Shown: positions 1 to 8,310 of the stretch, one piece after another | Layout of the letters: each line of letters opens with the position of its first letter | Position numbering within the stretch: the stretch's first letter is position 1 | Source: Woeseiaceae bacterium | Lineage (GTDB): Bacteria > Pseudomonadota > Gammaproteobacteria > Steroidobacterales > Woeseiaceae | DNA length: 64,000 nucleotides | NCBI GenBank assembly: GCA_021773115.1 | Contig: JAJFKS010000006.1 | Location: 439,266-503,265, forward strand | Direction: 5' to 3' | Notes under the pieces: model-generated | What the model saw: the letters and a program-made list of their open reading frames with translations, nothing else | What the model was told of the DNA's origin: nothing | Database searches by the model: none | Translations under genes and position numbers: made by a program

Positions 1-1219
1 TGCCACCGGGAAACCTGTGAATCGGAAAATCGGCCATTACATCGAAACGCGAAGCGGTGCCTGTGACGGCTTCGGCAATGACCTTGCCCGCGAAAGTCGC
101 AGTGGAAATTCCGTGACCGGAATAGCCCTGGCCGAAAAATACATTTGGCGAGAGTTTTCCGATGTGTGGCATTCGGTTCACGGTTACCGCCAAGGTGCCG
201 CCCCAGGCATAGTCGATCGCAACATCCTTAAGTTGCGGAAACAGCTTCAACATGTAGGGGCGTACAAATCTGGCAATATCGCGTGGAAAACCGGCACGGT
301 AATTCTCACCGCCGCCGAACAGCAATCGATGGTCCTCGGACAAACGGAAATAATCGACAACAAAACGGGTGTCGTGCACGCCGTACCGCCCATCAATCAA
401 TGCCCGGGCCCGCGACTCGCCCAATGACTCGGTTGCAATCATGAAATTGTTAATGGGCATCATCTTGCCCGCCACTCGCGGCTCCAGATCACCGAGGTAG
501 CCATTGCAGGCCAGTACGACGAATGGTGCTTTCACTGAACCCTTGTCCGTTTCGACGATCGCCGGATCTGTGTGTGAGTATTTTATTACGCGAGAGTTTT
601 CATAAATACGAACGCCCTGCTCGAGAGCAGCCCTGGCGAGACCCAGGGTGAAATTCAGCGGGTGTATGCTCAGCGCTTCAGAGTCATACAGGCCCTCGAG
701 AAAGTCATTGGTCGCGACCCGCGCGCGAGTTTCTTCAGCGTTTAGCGCCGCACAAAACGGATAGTCGTAGCGTTCGGCGAGTACATCGGCCAGTTCCCTG
801 GCATGACCGAGGTAGCCTTTTTTGTGAATACCCAGAAGTTGACCACGTTGCAAGTCACAGGGGATATCGTGTTTTTCGACACGCCCTTTAATCTCGGCTT
901 TCGCCTCTTCTGCGAAATCCCACAGTAATCTTGAGCGCTCGAAGCCAAACATTTTTTCGGCGTCTGTCACTTCCATACGCTGGCCGCTGCCAATCAGGCC
1001 GCCGCAACGGCCGGATGCCCCGAAGCCAATCCGCTCCGCTTCGAGCAACACAACATCGAGTCCACGTTCCGCCAGGTTAAGTGCGGCCGAGAGGCCCGTG
1101 AAGCCGCCACCGATAACGCAAACGTCAGCGCTGCGGGCGCCTTCGAGCGGCGCGCATTCGCGTGCGCCGACGGCGGTCGCTGTGTAGTAGCTCTCGGGAT
1201 ACCCCGACATCAAGGTCAT
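1..1219 (-). CDS. PuuB-like FAD-dependent amine oxidoreductase, 3' end cut by window edge
   Basis: About 406 codons are visible and no stop is reached before the left edge. After a short lead, the N-terminus carries a Rossmann FAD motif (VIGGGFTGLSAALNLAERG), then 'GFGASGRCGG', the usual second signature of gamma-glutamylputrescine oxidase (PuuB) relatives. The last visible residues include 'HRFPGG', which lies near the C-terminus in this family, so only a few residues should be missing. Family members oxidise a C-N bond of amines or amino acids with FAD and release H2O2 or reduce a carrier. The ATG at 1219 overlaps the stop of the upstream FAD gene as ATGA, so the two are probably translationally coupled. 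The substrate cannot be read from sequence; glycine or D-amino-acid oxidase-like activity is an alternative. Confidence 0.8.
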   Translation of the reverse strand, partial: MTLMSGYPESYYTATAVGARECAPLEGARSADVCVIGGGFTGLSAALNLAERGLDVVLLEAERIGFGASGRCGGLIGSGQRMEVTDAEKMFGFERSRLLWDFAEEAKAEIKGRVEKHDIPCDLQRGQLLGIHKKGYLGHARELADVLAERYDYPFCAALNAEETRARVATNDFLEGLYDSEALSIHPLNFTLGLARAALEQGVRIYENSRVIKYSHTDPAIVETDKGSVKAPFVVLACNGYLGDLEPRVAGKMMPINNFMIATESLGESRARALIDGRYGVHDTRFVVDYFRLSEDHRLLFGGGENYRAGFPRDIARFVRPYMLKLFPQLKDVAIDYAWGGTLAVTVNRMPHIGKLSPNVFFGQGYSGHGISTATFAGKVIAEAVTGTASRFDVMADFPIHRFPGG

Positions 1220-2571
1220 ATTGAAACCTTCGGCTTGATCGGACTGCCGTCGAAGAAGCGATGCAGGCGAAGCGCGGAAATATCGATACCGGAGTCTTTA
1301 CCGGTCAGCATGCCGGCAGCCGCTTTACCCGCACCGGGCCCCAGGCCAAAGCCGTGACCGCTGAAGCCCATCGCAATATGAAATCCGGGCAAGCTGTCGA
1401 TCGCGTCAATCACCGGAACAATATCGGGCGAAGACTCGATCATGCCTGCCCAGGTTTCGACAATTGGCGTGTTGCTGAGTTGCGGGAAGATCGTATCCAG
1501 GTTTTTGCGTATGCCCTTGAGTGCCCGCGACGACGGCAGTGGGTTCAGCACACGCTTATCTTCAAACGGCGTCGGCGCATCAAGTGCCCATGATTTTGGC
1601 ATTGACCATGCATCCATGAACTCGCGTCCGAACGACAGTTTCACGATCTTATGTTGCTGCATGAGCGCGGGCAGGAACTTGAAAAAGTACTTAAACGAAG
1701 CGGGCGTTACCAAATGCCCCAGTACTGACCCGTGCGCGACCGTGTAGCCGCCGTCCTGGCGACGGCGTATGCCCAGTCGCTCATCAAAAACATTGCCGCT
1801 CAAAACTGCGTCGGCGGGTGCCGTTCTTGCCACCGTGCCAAGCACCTGCAACTGCGGCACGTTGATGCCCAGTGATCGACAGAACAAAGAGGTCCAGGCC
1901 CCGCCAGCGCATAACACCGTCGATGTCTCAATCACGCCATGCTCGGTGACCACAGCCGATACATTGCCCGCGGTGGTTTCCAGACCGCGCACGGCGCAAG
2001 CGGTCAGGATACTGGCGCCACTGCGTTCGGCCGCGCGAGCAATGGCAGGCGCTGCCTTGTGTGGTTCGGCCCGCCCGTCGCTCGGCGTGTACATGGCGCC
2101 CGCCCAATTGATCGCGGATGCCGGGAGCAGTTTCTTCAGCTCCCTGGCATTGATCAGCCGCGTATCAATGGCGTATTCCCGGCCGATATTCACCCAGTCT
2201 TCAAAACCCCGCAGTTGCTGCTCCGAGTTTGCCGTGAACAAGCAGCCGCCTCGAGTAAAGCCCACGTCTTCACCAAGCTCTTTTTCAAGGCTCTCCCAGA
2301 TGCGAAGACTCTCAAGCATCATGGGAATCTCACGTGAATCACGACCCTGCACGCGAACCCAGCCCCAGTTGCGCCCCGACTGCTCACCGGCGATGTGGCC
2401 TTTCTCGCAGAGCACGACGTCGATACCCTGCCTCGCTAGCGTCCACGCCGTCGATACACCGACAATCCCGCCACCAATGATGACCACATCCGCCTTCAGA
2501 GGTATCTGCGCAGGTGCTTCAAACGGCCTGTTCCAGGTCGACGCGACAATTGCGTCCTTGCAAGTTTTCAT
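1216..2571 (-). CDS. DadA-family FAD-dependent oxidoreductase
   Basis: This 451-residue protein belongs to the glycine/D-amino acid oxidase (DAO) superfamily. It has 'DVVIIGGGIVGVSTAWTLAR' around residues 28-47 (dinucleotide motif GGGIVG at 33-38), an 'EQSGRNWGWVR' flavin-contact segment near residue 65, and a C-terminal 'GFSGHGFGLGPGAGK' motif typical of DadA/SoxB-like oxidases. It probably oxidises a secondary or primary amine such as an N-methyl or D-amino acid. It is first of a coupled pair: its TGA overlaps the ATG of the PuuB-like gene. Two distinct FAD amine oxidases in one transcript suggest successive or alternative oxidation steps on an amine substrate. No signal peptide is seen, so it is probably cytoplasmic or membrane-associated. 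The exact reaction is unknown. Confidence 0.85.
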   Translation of the reverse strand: MKTCKDAIVASTWNRPFEAPAQIPLKADVVIIGGGIVGVSTAWTLARQGIDVVLCEKGHIAGEQSGRNWGWVRVQGRDSREIPMMLESLRIWESLEKELGEDVGFTRGGCLFTANSEQQLRGFEDWVNIGREYAIDTRLINARELKKLLPASAINWAGAMYTPSDGRAEPHKAAPAIARAAERSGASILTACAVRGLETTAGNVSAVVTEHGVIETSTVLCAGGAWTSLFCRSLGINVPQLQVLGTVARTAPADAVLSGNVFDERLGIRRRQDGGYTVAHGSVLGHLVTPASFKYFFKFLPALMQQHKIVKLSFGREFMDAWSMPKSWALDAPTPFEDKRVLNPLPSSRALKGIRKNLDTIFPQLSNTPIVETWAGMIESSPDIVPVIDAIDSLPGFHIAMGFSGHGFGLGPGAGKAAAGMLTGKDSGIDISALRLHRFFDGSPIKPKVSI

Positions 2572-2613
2572 TGCTGTTGCCCCACAATTTCGATTGCTAT
2601 ACGGTATCGATCC

Positions 2614-2815
2614 GATGAATCATCCCGTCCCGTCAGTATCCGACATACCACCACTGATCGCGACCTCTGTCGTGCGTGGCGGTCAACAGGGTCAAAGCCA
2701 CGACGGCGTTTGTATTGTCGATCCTGCATCGCATCCAGTGCAACAGATGCTCGATTGGAATACAGCGAATATCGAATCGATTGCTCCGCTTGCAGGGCAT
2801 TTACTGCACGTTTGA
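2614..2815 (+). pseudogene. possible 5' remnant of an uncharacterised beta-propeller-type gene
   Basis: An ATG at 2614 opens 66 codons reading 'IPPLIATSVVRGGQQGQSHDGV', continuing to 'QQMLDWNTANIE' before ending at TGA 2813-2815. From memory, this matches the start of an uncharacterised propeller-like family in which 'TSVVRGSxQGESHGGVY' and 'DWNxxxIDWxGRG' are conserved and several hundred residues follow. Here the homology stops after 'DWNTANIE', and the other two frames do not obviously continue it. No convincing ribosome site precedes it. It lies in the spacer between the divergent DadA-like and DUF3052 genes. A short real peptide cannot be excluded. Confidence 0.35.
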
Positions 2816-2826
2816 ACAAACCGAAC

Positions 2827-2831
2827 AGGAG
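2827..2831 (+). promoter_or_regulatory. Shine-Dalgarno AGGAG deciding the DUF3052 start
   Basis: AGGAG lies six bases before the ATG at 2838. The codon just before that ATG is TTG (2835), which could be mistaken for the start; the spacing favours the ATG. Confidence 0.7.
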
Positions 2832-2837
2832 TAGTTG

Positions 2838-3245
2838 ATGGCTGGATATTCAACGACACCACTGGCGAAAAAGCTCGGCATCAAAGCCGGTACGCGGCTG
2901 CGCGTATCGAACGCACCTGCCAATTATGAGTCTTTGCTGAAACCATTGCCGACGGAGGTGCTGATTTCCAGGCGAATTGCGAGGGAGATTGATATCTGGC
3001 ATTGCTTTACGTCGTCAGCGACCGAGCTCCACAAGCAACTGCCGAAAATGATTCGTGGTATCAAGGTCGATGGTGCGATATGGGTATCATGGCCCAAGAA
3101 GGCGTCTGGCGTGCCTTCGACGGTCACCGAAGACACTATCCGCGAACATGCACTGCCGCTGGGTCTGGTCGATATCAAGGTGTGCGCCGTCGATGACACC
3201 TGGTCCGGACTGAAGCTGGTAATACGTAAGGCCTTACGCAAATGA
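2838..3245 (+). CDS. DUF3052 family protein
   Basis: This 135-residue protein starts 'MAGYSTTPLAKKLGIKAGTRLRV', the typical opening of DUF3052, a small cytoplasmic family of unknown biochemical role. Its central segment 'DGAIWVSWPKKASGV' and the C-terminal 'VDDTWSGLKLVIRK' also fit the family. The ATG at 2838 has a good AGGAG six bases upstream. Its TGA overlaps the ATG of the cupin lipoprotein, so the two are co-translated, but this does not reveal a function. It reads away from the DadA-like gene across a spacer of about 260 bases. Confidence 0.85.
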   Translation: MAGYSTTPLAKKLGIKAGTRLRVSNAPANYESLLKPLPTEVLISRRIAREIDIWHCFTSSATELHKQLPKMIRGIKVDGAIWVSWPKKASGVPSTVTEDTIREHALPLGLVDIKVCAVDDTWSGLKLVIRKALRK

Positions 3246-3616
3246 AAAAGCACAATCTGACAGCTTGTGCACTCCTGTCCGTGATGCTCACCGGCTGCGC
3301 GGCGCCGGTGTTATACCCGGATCCTTTGCAGGCCGGCTGGAACGGCGCAGCGGTTTGCGAGTTATTGCATGAGGACGCGAAGCAGCGTGTGCTGCGCTGC
3401 AGCTTTGCGCCAGGCGTGGGCCACGAGCGACACTTTCACGCGCCGCATTTCGGCTACGCGTTGAGTGGCGGGCGCGTACGCATCACCGACGAGCGCGGCG
3501 TGCGTGAGCTGGACCTCGGTACAAACAGTTCCTTCAGTAGCGATGGCGTTGAATGGCATGAAATACTGAATATTGGTTCGACGCCGCTCATCTACCTCAT
3601 TGTCGAGACCAGGTAG
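3242..3616 (+). CDS. cupin-like lipoprotein
   Basis: The 124-residue product has a short hydrophobic signal ending in the lipobox LTGC (Cys19), so it should be lipidated and membrane-anchored outside the cytoplasm. The mature part holds a small single cupin barrel: 'APGVGHERHFHAPHFGYALSGGRVRITDERG' contains the His cluster of cupin motif 1, and 'SDGVEWHEILNIG' corresponds to motif 2. Metal binding is plausible from these His and Glu residues; no enzymatic role can be assigned. The start overlaps the DUF3052 stop as ATGA. A GNAT gene follows with one base between stop and its proposed GTG. Confidence 0.75.
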   Translation: MKKHNLTACALLSVMLTGCAAPVLYPDPLQAGWNGAAVCELLHEDAKQRVLRCSFAPGVGHERHFHAPHFGYALSGGRVRITDERGVRELDLGTNSSFSSDGVEWHEILNIGSTPLIYLIVETR

Positions 3617-3617
3617 A

Positions 3618-4094
3618 GTGATTGTCCACTACGACAGGCAGGCGCACGCTCAGGCACTTCGCGAACTGGTCATCGAGTTGCAGGACTATGAGCGTGACAT
3701 TGACCCCAGAATGTCGTCCGGTGCAGCGATCGCCGATCAATACATTGCGCAGATGTTGCTGCGTTGCAAGCAGGCGATTGGCCAGGTTCTGATCGCCGAA
3801 GTTGACGGCGAAGTTGCCGGTTTTGTGACCGTCCTGACTCGCGTCAGCAGCGGTGAGCTTGGGGACGGCGATATCGAATACGGACTCATCGCCGACCTGG
3901 TCGTCGCAGCTGAATTTCGTCGCCAGGGTCTCGGGCAGCGCTTACTTCTGGCCGGCGAAGACTTTGCCCGCTCAAAAAATGTCAGGTGGCTGCGCATCGG
4001 CGTACTTGACGGAAATCAGGCGGCCATGGACCTGTATGCCGCGCAGGGTTTTTCGGTATTGTTTTCGGAGTTGGAGAAAGATCTGAAGCAGTAG
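3618..4094 (+). CDS. GNAT family N-acetyltransferase
   Basis: The GTG at 3618 gives 158 residues, near the usual length for a single GNAT domain. An earlier in-frame TTG at 3573 lies inside the cupin gene and would add a non-conserved arginine-rich tail. The acetyl-CoA-binding motif A is clear: 'IADLVVAAEFRRQGLGQRLLLAGEDFA' holds the R/QxxGxG/A loop (RRQGLG). The following 'LRIGVLDGNQAAMDLYAAQGF' is the conserved beta5/alpha4 segment. It should acetylate an amine of a small molecule or protein; the substrate is unknown. It ends the DUF3052-cupin-GNAT operon and faces the convergent FAD monooxygenase 16 bases away. Confidence 0.85.
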   Translation: MIVHYDRQAHAQALRELVIELQDYERDIDPRMSSGAAIADQYIAQMLLRCKQAIGQVLIAEVDGEVAGFVTVLTRVSSGELGDGDIEYGLIADLVVAAEFRRQGLGQRLLLAGEDFARSKNVRWLRIGVLDGNQAAMDLYAAQGFSVLFSELEKDLKQ

Positions 4095-4110
4095 AATGAC
4101 GCGCTGCTGA

Positions 4111-5322
4111 CTACTTCATTAAGCCCTTCGGCGGACTCGCCAGCATGCCGGATATCAGGCCTGCGACAATGCGCCGCGCGATGGGCAGTTTTGCCACCGG
4201 ATCAAAAAACCAGTCGCGAAGGGTCGCCAGGAGGCGGCTGTCCGACTGGTAAAACGGGGTCAGTGCCAGGCTGGACAGTTGGAAAGCCCGGACATGCCAG
4301 CGGCGACTCGCTGCGTAGATTCTTAGAACGGTATTGGTGTCATCTGACTGATCCAGCGCCTTTACCAGTGACCAGGCATCCAGAAGCGCCATGTTCGCGC
4401 CCTGTCCCAGCTGCGGACTGGTTGAATGTGCGGCATCGCCGAGGAACACAAGTTGCCTGCCGTACGGTGTTCGCATTGTACTGTGCCCGTAACGGGCTAG
4501 TGACATGTCGGCGGCGTCGTGAATCTGATCAAGGATTACACCCGTTGCCGGCCAGATGGACAGGACCTCGGATTTCCACGCATCCAGTCCGTCCTTTAGC
4601 CAACGTGCATAGTCACCTGTTTTTATGCTCCAGAAAAACGCCACCTGATCATCCGTGGCTGCCGAGCACCCGCCGATTGGCAGCACGCCGATCATCGAGT
4701 GCGCAGCAACATAGCGTTGCTCGAGCGTGTTCTCATCGAAGTTGGCATCCGGCCAGTTGAACGCGCCCCACAGGGCGCCATATGCCAGTTCACGCGTGCG
4801 CGCAGGCTGCATCGCCCGATGCTTCAGTCTGGTTCCTGCACCGCTGGCATCGACAACAAGCTCGAAGGGTCCGAAAGACTGGCCACGCCGATCAACAATA
4901 GCGATTTCGCGACCGCTTATCACCGCATCGACAACATCAACATTGGTCAGAATTTCAATGTCGAGTGCCTGGGCCCTTGCATGCAACACGTCAAACAACG
5001 CAGCCCGGTGAACGGCGAGGCCATGATAGTCGTCACCAAGAACGCTGTAATCGACATTGAGAACCTGGCGCCCAGACGGCATCGTTACGCCGTGAATCCT
5101 GTCGATACGCTTGCCCAGCGCGTGGATATCATCGTGCAAACCAAGATCGCCTAACACTGCCAGACCGGTCGGTTGCAGGATAATCCCGGAGCCAACCGGG
5201 CGAGGAAATTCAAAGCGCTCGAAAATCCTTACGTCGTAGCCCTGCTCGGTGAGCATGATCGCAGCAGCCAGTCCCGCCGGGCCGCATCCGGTGACTGCGA
5301 TTTTCAAAGCTGTGGATCCCAC
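4111..5322 (-). CDS. FAD-dependent aromatic-type monooxygenase
   Basis: This 403-residue protein is of the group A flavin monooxygenase type (salicylate hydroxylase, UbiH and related). It shows the N-terminal 'GCGPAGLAAAIMLTEQGYDVRIFER' dinucleotide fold with the acidic residue at the end of beta2, then 'GSGIILQPTGLAVLGDLGL', and near residue 285 the second FAD motif 'LVFLGDAAHSTSPQLGQGANMALLDAW'. These enzymes hydroxylate aromatic or related rings with NAD(P)H and O2. The start is taken as GTG 5322; an in-frame TTG at 5307 is possible. The gene is divergent from the HAD phosphatase with 28 bases between them. The substrate is unknown. Confidence 0.85.
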   Translation of the reverse strand: MGSTALKIAVTGCGPAGLAAAIMLTEQGYDVRIFERFEFPRPVGSGIILQPTGLAVLGDLGLHDDIHALGKRIDRIHGVTMPSGRQVLNVDYSVLGDDYHGLAVHRAALFDVLHARAQALDIEILTNVDVVDAVISGREIAIVDRRGQSFGPFELVVDASGAGTRLKHRAMQPARTRELAYGALWGAFNWPDANFDENTLEQRYVAAHSMIGVLPIGGCSAATDDQVAFFWSIKTGDYARWLKDGLDAWKSEVLSIWPATGVILDQIHDAADMSLARYGHSTMRTPYGRQLVFLGDAAHSTSPQLGQGANMALLDAWSLVKALDQSDDTNTVLRIYAASRRWHVRAFQLSSLALTPFYQSDSRLLATLRDWFFDPVAKLPIARRIVAGLISGMLASPPKGLMK

Positions 5323-5350
5323 GTCAAAGCCATGCTGATATGCTACGCGA

Positions 5351-5998
5351 ATGCAAACACACGTCTACTTCGACCTCGACGGAACCTTGACCGATCCGTT
5401 CGAAGGAATCACGAAATGCTTTGTTTACGCCGTTCTGAAACTCGGCTTTCCGCGACCGAGCGACGAGTTTCTGTTGAGCTGCATCGGTCCACCGCTTTAC
5501 GATACGTTTCCGGAGGTCGTCGGCAAAGATCTGACCTTGCAGGCGGTTGATCTGTATCGTGAGCGCTTTAATGATGTTGGCTGGCTCGAAAATATTCCCT
5601 ATGAAGGTATCCATGACACACTCGAGTTACTCGCCGCTCGCGAAGACTGCACGCTGTACGTCGCGACGAGTAAACCGCGAATAGCCGCCAAACGAATCAT
5701 TGAACACTTCGGGATGGCGCAGTATTTTGATCGTGTATACGGATCTGAACTCGACGGCACACGTTGCAACAAGGCCGATCTCCTGAAATACGCTGTCGCA
5801 GAGAATCCCGCGACTCAAAGCCGAATCATGATAGGTGATCGTAAACACGATCTCATCGGTGCCATCGCCAACAACATTCACCCCATTGGTGTTTCCTACG
5901 GCTATGGTTCTATTGAGGAACTGGATACAGCAGGTGCCGTGACAATTGCACACTCGCCTGCAGATATTCCGCCAATCGTGCTCAGCGCATCCGGCTGA
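5351..5998 (+). CDS. HAD-superfamily phosphatase, phosphoglycolate phosphatase-like
   Basis: This 215-residue protein has all HAD motifs. Motif I 'FDLDGTLTDP' gives the nucleophile Asp8 and acid/base Asp10, motif II is 'YVATSKP' with the Ser/Thr, motif III Lys falls near residue 118, and motif IV is 'RIMIGDRKHDLIGA'. The helical cap between motifs I and II ('EGITKCFVYAVLKLGFPRPSDEFL...IGPPL') is typical of the Gph/YjjG/PpaX group. It should hydrolyse a small phosphate ester; phosphoglycolate is the usual guess, but substrate cannot be set from sequence. Its 3' end overlaps the convergent homocysteine methyltransferase by 17 bases. Confidence 0.85.
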   Translation: MQTHVYFDLDGTLTDPFEGITKCFVYAVLKLGFPRPSDEFLLSCIGPPLYDTFPEVVGKDLTLQAVDLYRERFNDVGWLENIPYEGIHDTLELLAAREDCTLYVATSKPRIAAKRIIEHFGMAQYFDRVYGSELDGTRCNKADLLKYAVAENPATQSRIMIGDRKHDLIGAIANNIHPIGVSYGYGSIEELDTAGAVTIAHSPADIPPIVLSASG

Positions 5999-6923
5999 GC
6001 ATCAGCGCCATCGCCGCAATGTGCTGCGGCCCCATCCGACAACAGCCGCCAACCGCTTTCGCACCCGCTGCAATCCACTCCGCTGCCGCTACCGCGCAAT
6101 CGCCCGGCGACACCGTTCCGCTCCAGCTATTGTCACTGACTTGATAGGTTTCACCCGAGTTAGGGTATGCGAGCACCGGTTTTCCTGGCGCGACTTCACG
6201 AACGGCCCGGACTAAAGCCGGAACAAACTGCGGTGGCGTGCAATTTATACCCACGGCTACGACAACCGGATGATTCTCAAAAATAGCCGCTGCGTCTTTC
6301 ATCGGTGTTCCGTCACAAATGTGCTCCGCATCGCGACAGGAAAAACTGACCCAGGCAGGCGTCTCACAGTTGCGCAATAAATCTTCGAGAACCTGCGCTT
6401 CCAGAAAAGAGGGTATTGTTTCCAGCGCAAGAACATCGGCGCCCGCTGCGTCGAACAAGCTCAGGCGCTGCTCGTGGAATGTTCGCAAAACTGTCGAGGT
6501 AGCGGCGTAATCGCCGCGATACTCGGAACCATCGTGCAACATTGCGCCGTAGGGTCCGAGGCTGGCTGCGATCACCGCCCCGGATCCGAGTTCGTCTCGA
6601 GCACGTTTTGCGAGATCGATCGATAAACGCATCAAATCGTCGGCTTGTGGTCCTGACAGACCACATACAGAAAAACCTTCGCGACTCGACTGGTAACTCG
6701 CGCTTTCAAGACATTGTGCGCCAGCCTCTATGAATGCTCGGTGAGCCGCCACAATCGCCTCGGGGTCACGTTGCAACAGCGATGCAGACCAAAGTGGATT
6801 GCCGATATCACAGCCCTGCGCTTCAAGCTGTGTCGCCAGGCCGCCGTCGAGCAAGACCGGGCCCTCGCTTGCCAATAGCCTTGTAAACGCGGTCACTCGT
6901 GCTGTCAAAATATCTTGCAACAT
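5982..6923 (-). CDS. homocysteine S-methyltransferase family protein
   Basis: This 313-residue single-domain protein matches the Pfam S-methyl_trans family (MmuM, BHMT-like). The N-terminal 'LLDGGLATQLEAQGCDIGNPLWS' is the homocysteine-binding start. The zinc ligands are seen as Cys228 ('VGINCTP') and Cys294/Cys295 ('VGGCCRMGP'). The family transfers a methyl group from S-methylmethionine, SAM or betaines to homocysteine to make methionine. Because a predicted quaternary-amine Rieske enzyme and a GcvT-like protein lie in the same window, a betaine-type donor is conceivable, but this gene is not in their operons. It diverges from the amidohydrolase lipoprotein with 43 bases between the starts. 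Confidence 0.88.
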   Translation of the reverse strand: MLQDILTARVTAFTRLLASEGPVLLDGGLATQLEAQGCDIGNPLWSASLLQRDPEAIVAAHRAFIEAGAQCLESASYQSSREGFSVCGLSGPQADDLMRLSIDLAKRARDELGSGAVIAASLGPYGAMLHDGSEYRGDYAATSTVLRTFHEQRLSLFDAAGADVLALETIPSFLEAQVLEDLLRNCETPAWVSFSCRDAEHICDGTPMKDAAAIFENHPVVVAVGINCTPPQFVPALVRAVREVAPGKPVLAYPNSGETYQVSDNSWSGTVSPGDCAVAAAEWIAAGAKAVGGCCRMGPQHIAAMALMLSRMR

Positions 6924-6956
6924 TGCAGCGAGCTTACTACTGTTTGTGCCTCAACT

Positions 6957-6961
6957 AGGAG
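6957..6961 (+). promoter_or_regulatory. Shine-Dalgarno AGGAG fixing the amidohydrolase start
   Basis: AGGAG ends five bases before ATG 6967. An in-frame TTG at 6799 would extend the reading frame 56 codons back through the opposite-strand methyltransferase gene; this site and the lipoprotein signal directly after 6967 rule that out. Confidence 0.75.
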
Positions 6962-6966
6962 CTGCA

Positions 6967-8310
6967 ATGATTCGAACATCAGCTTTTCTTTGCGCATTGA
7001 TTCTTGTCAGCGCCTGCCAGAAAACGGAAGTTGCGGTTAGTGCCGAAAAGATTGACGCCATCGTCCATTGTGGATCCGTGATTGACGGATTGTCCGATAC
7101 GACGCTCGGTGAGACGTACATCGTCATCCGCAAGCAGCGCATCAGCGAAATGCTCACCGGCGACAACCCGGTGATGGCCGACGCTGAGACGATCGACCTC
7201 CGCAGCTACACCTGTCTGCCCGGTCTGATTGACATGCATGTCCATTTCGATGGTCTTCCGGAATATTCAGACGACTACACAATCTTCCTCAGAAAAACGC
7301 CTGACGACTTGCGCCGGCTATCTGAAGAACTTGCGAAGGTCGTGCTCGACTCCGGCTTTACCACGGTGCGACATGTCGGCTCTTACATGGCATGGCTCGA
7401 CAGGGACCTCCGGGATCGCATCAACGCGGGAGACGTCATTGGGCCACGCATCCGGGTAGGCGGACCGTATCTGACGATTCCCCACGGTGGCGGTGATATG
7501 TATATTCCTGGTATCGACGACAGCGAAATTCCAGATTACTACCGCACCGGAGTCGCCCGTGGTGCCGACGAATTCTGCAAGCGCGCGCAGGAAGTTGTCG
7601 ATGGCGGCGCTGACTTCATAAAAATCATCGCGTCCGGCGCAGTTTTCGGTCATGGCAGCGATCCCGGCGCACCTGAAATGACTCGCGAAGAAATCAACGC
7701 CGTTGTCGAAGTCGCCAAAGCAGCAGGCATCAAGGTGACCGCACACGCACACAGCGCGGAATCGATCAAGGACGCGGTATTGGCCGGTGTAAACTCGATC
7801 GAACATGCGTCGCTCGCAGACGATGAGTCGATCGCATTGGCCGCGGAACACGGTGTTGCGTTTACGATGGATGTCTACAACGGCACCTATACCGAAGAAG
7901 TCGGAGTCGCGCATGGTTACGCAGAAGAATTCATGCAGAAAAACACCGATACAACGGAAGCGCAGCGCGTTGCTTTCGAAAAAGCGCTCGCGGCGGGTGT
8001 CACGGTCATGTTCGGCACCGATCTCGGCGTACTTCCGCATGACATGGGTGCGAGACAGTTTGAGGTTATGATCGAACGCGGCATGACGCCGATGCAGGCA
8101 ATCAAATCTGCATCATCGGTTCCTGCCGCTCATATGCAGTTGCAAGCGGATGTCGGTGCGCTTGAGGCCGGTCGCTATGCAGACATCATTGCCGTGCACG
8201 GCAATCCGCTCGAGGATATTTCCTTGCTGCAGCATGTGCAGTTCGTCATGAAAGGCGGCGCCGTCATCAAGATGAACGAGCAAGCCACGGCGGATGCTCA
8301 TACACCGTAA
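6967..8310 (+). CDS. exported amidohydrolase lipoprotein (imidazolonepropionase/prolidase-like)
   Basis: The 447-residue protein begins with a lipoprotein signal ending 'LVSAC' (Cys17). It then has the amidohydrolase metal centre: 'GLIDMHVHFDG' with His91 and His93, 'DFIKIIASGAV' with the conserved Lys, 'VTAHAHS' with further His, and 'MFGTDLGV' with the Asp. It fits the COG1228 imidazolonepropionase-like group, which includes Xaa-Pro or Xaa-Arg dipeptidases, so it probably hydrolyses a peptide-like or cyclic amide bond outside the cytoplasm. AGGAG ends five bases before the ATG. Its last 44 bases overlap the convergent MOSC gene. Two more exported amidohydrolases and a propeller fusion lie at 33-39 kb. 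Confidence 0.85.
   Translation: MIRTSAFLCALILVSACQKTEVAVSAEKIDAIVHCGSVIDGLSDTTLGETYIVIRKQRISEMLTGDNPVMADAETIDLRSYTCLPGLIDMHVHFDGLPEYSDDYTIFLRKTPDDLRRLSEELAKVVLDSGFTTVRHVGSYMAWLDRDLRDRINAGDVIGPRIRVGGPYLTIPHGGGDMYIPGIDDSEIPDYYRTGVARGADEFCKRAQEVVDGGADFIKIIASGAVFGHGSDPGAPEMTREEINAVVEVAKAAGIKVTAHAHSAESIKDAVLAGVNSIEHASLADDESIALAAEHGVAFTMDVYNGTYTEEVGVAHGYAEEFMQKNTDTTEAQRVAFEKALAAGVTVMFGTDLGVLPHDMGARQFEVMIERGMTPMQAIKSASSVPAAHMQLQADVGALEAGRYADIIAVHGNPLEDISLLQHVQFVMKGGAVIKMNEQATADAHTP

Noticed and set aside
1769-2815. 348-codon plus-strand frame
   Set aside because: Most of it is the antisense shadow of the DadA-like gene; only its 3' end (2614-2815) has protein-like phrases and is listed separately as a possible remnant.
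2568-2819. 83-codon minus-strand frame ending in ATGA overlap with the DadA-like gene
   Set aside because: The product is an arginine-rich, motif-free sequence, it has no ribosome site, and it lies opposite the propeller-like remnant. The ATGA is probably coincidence.
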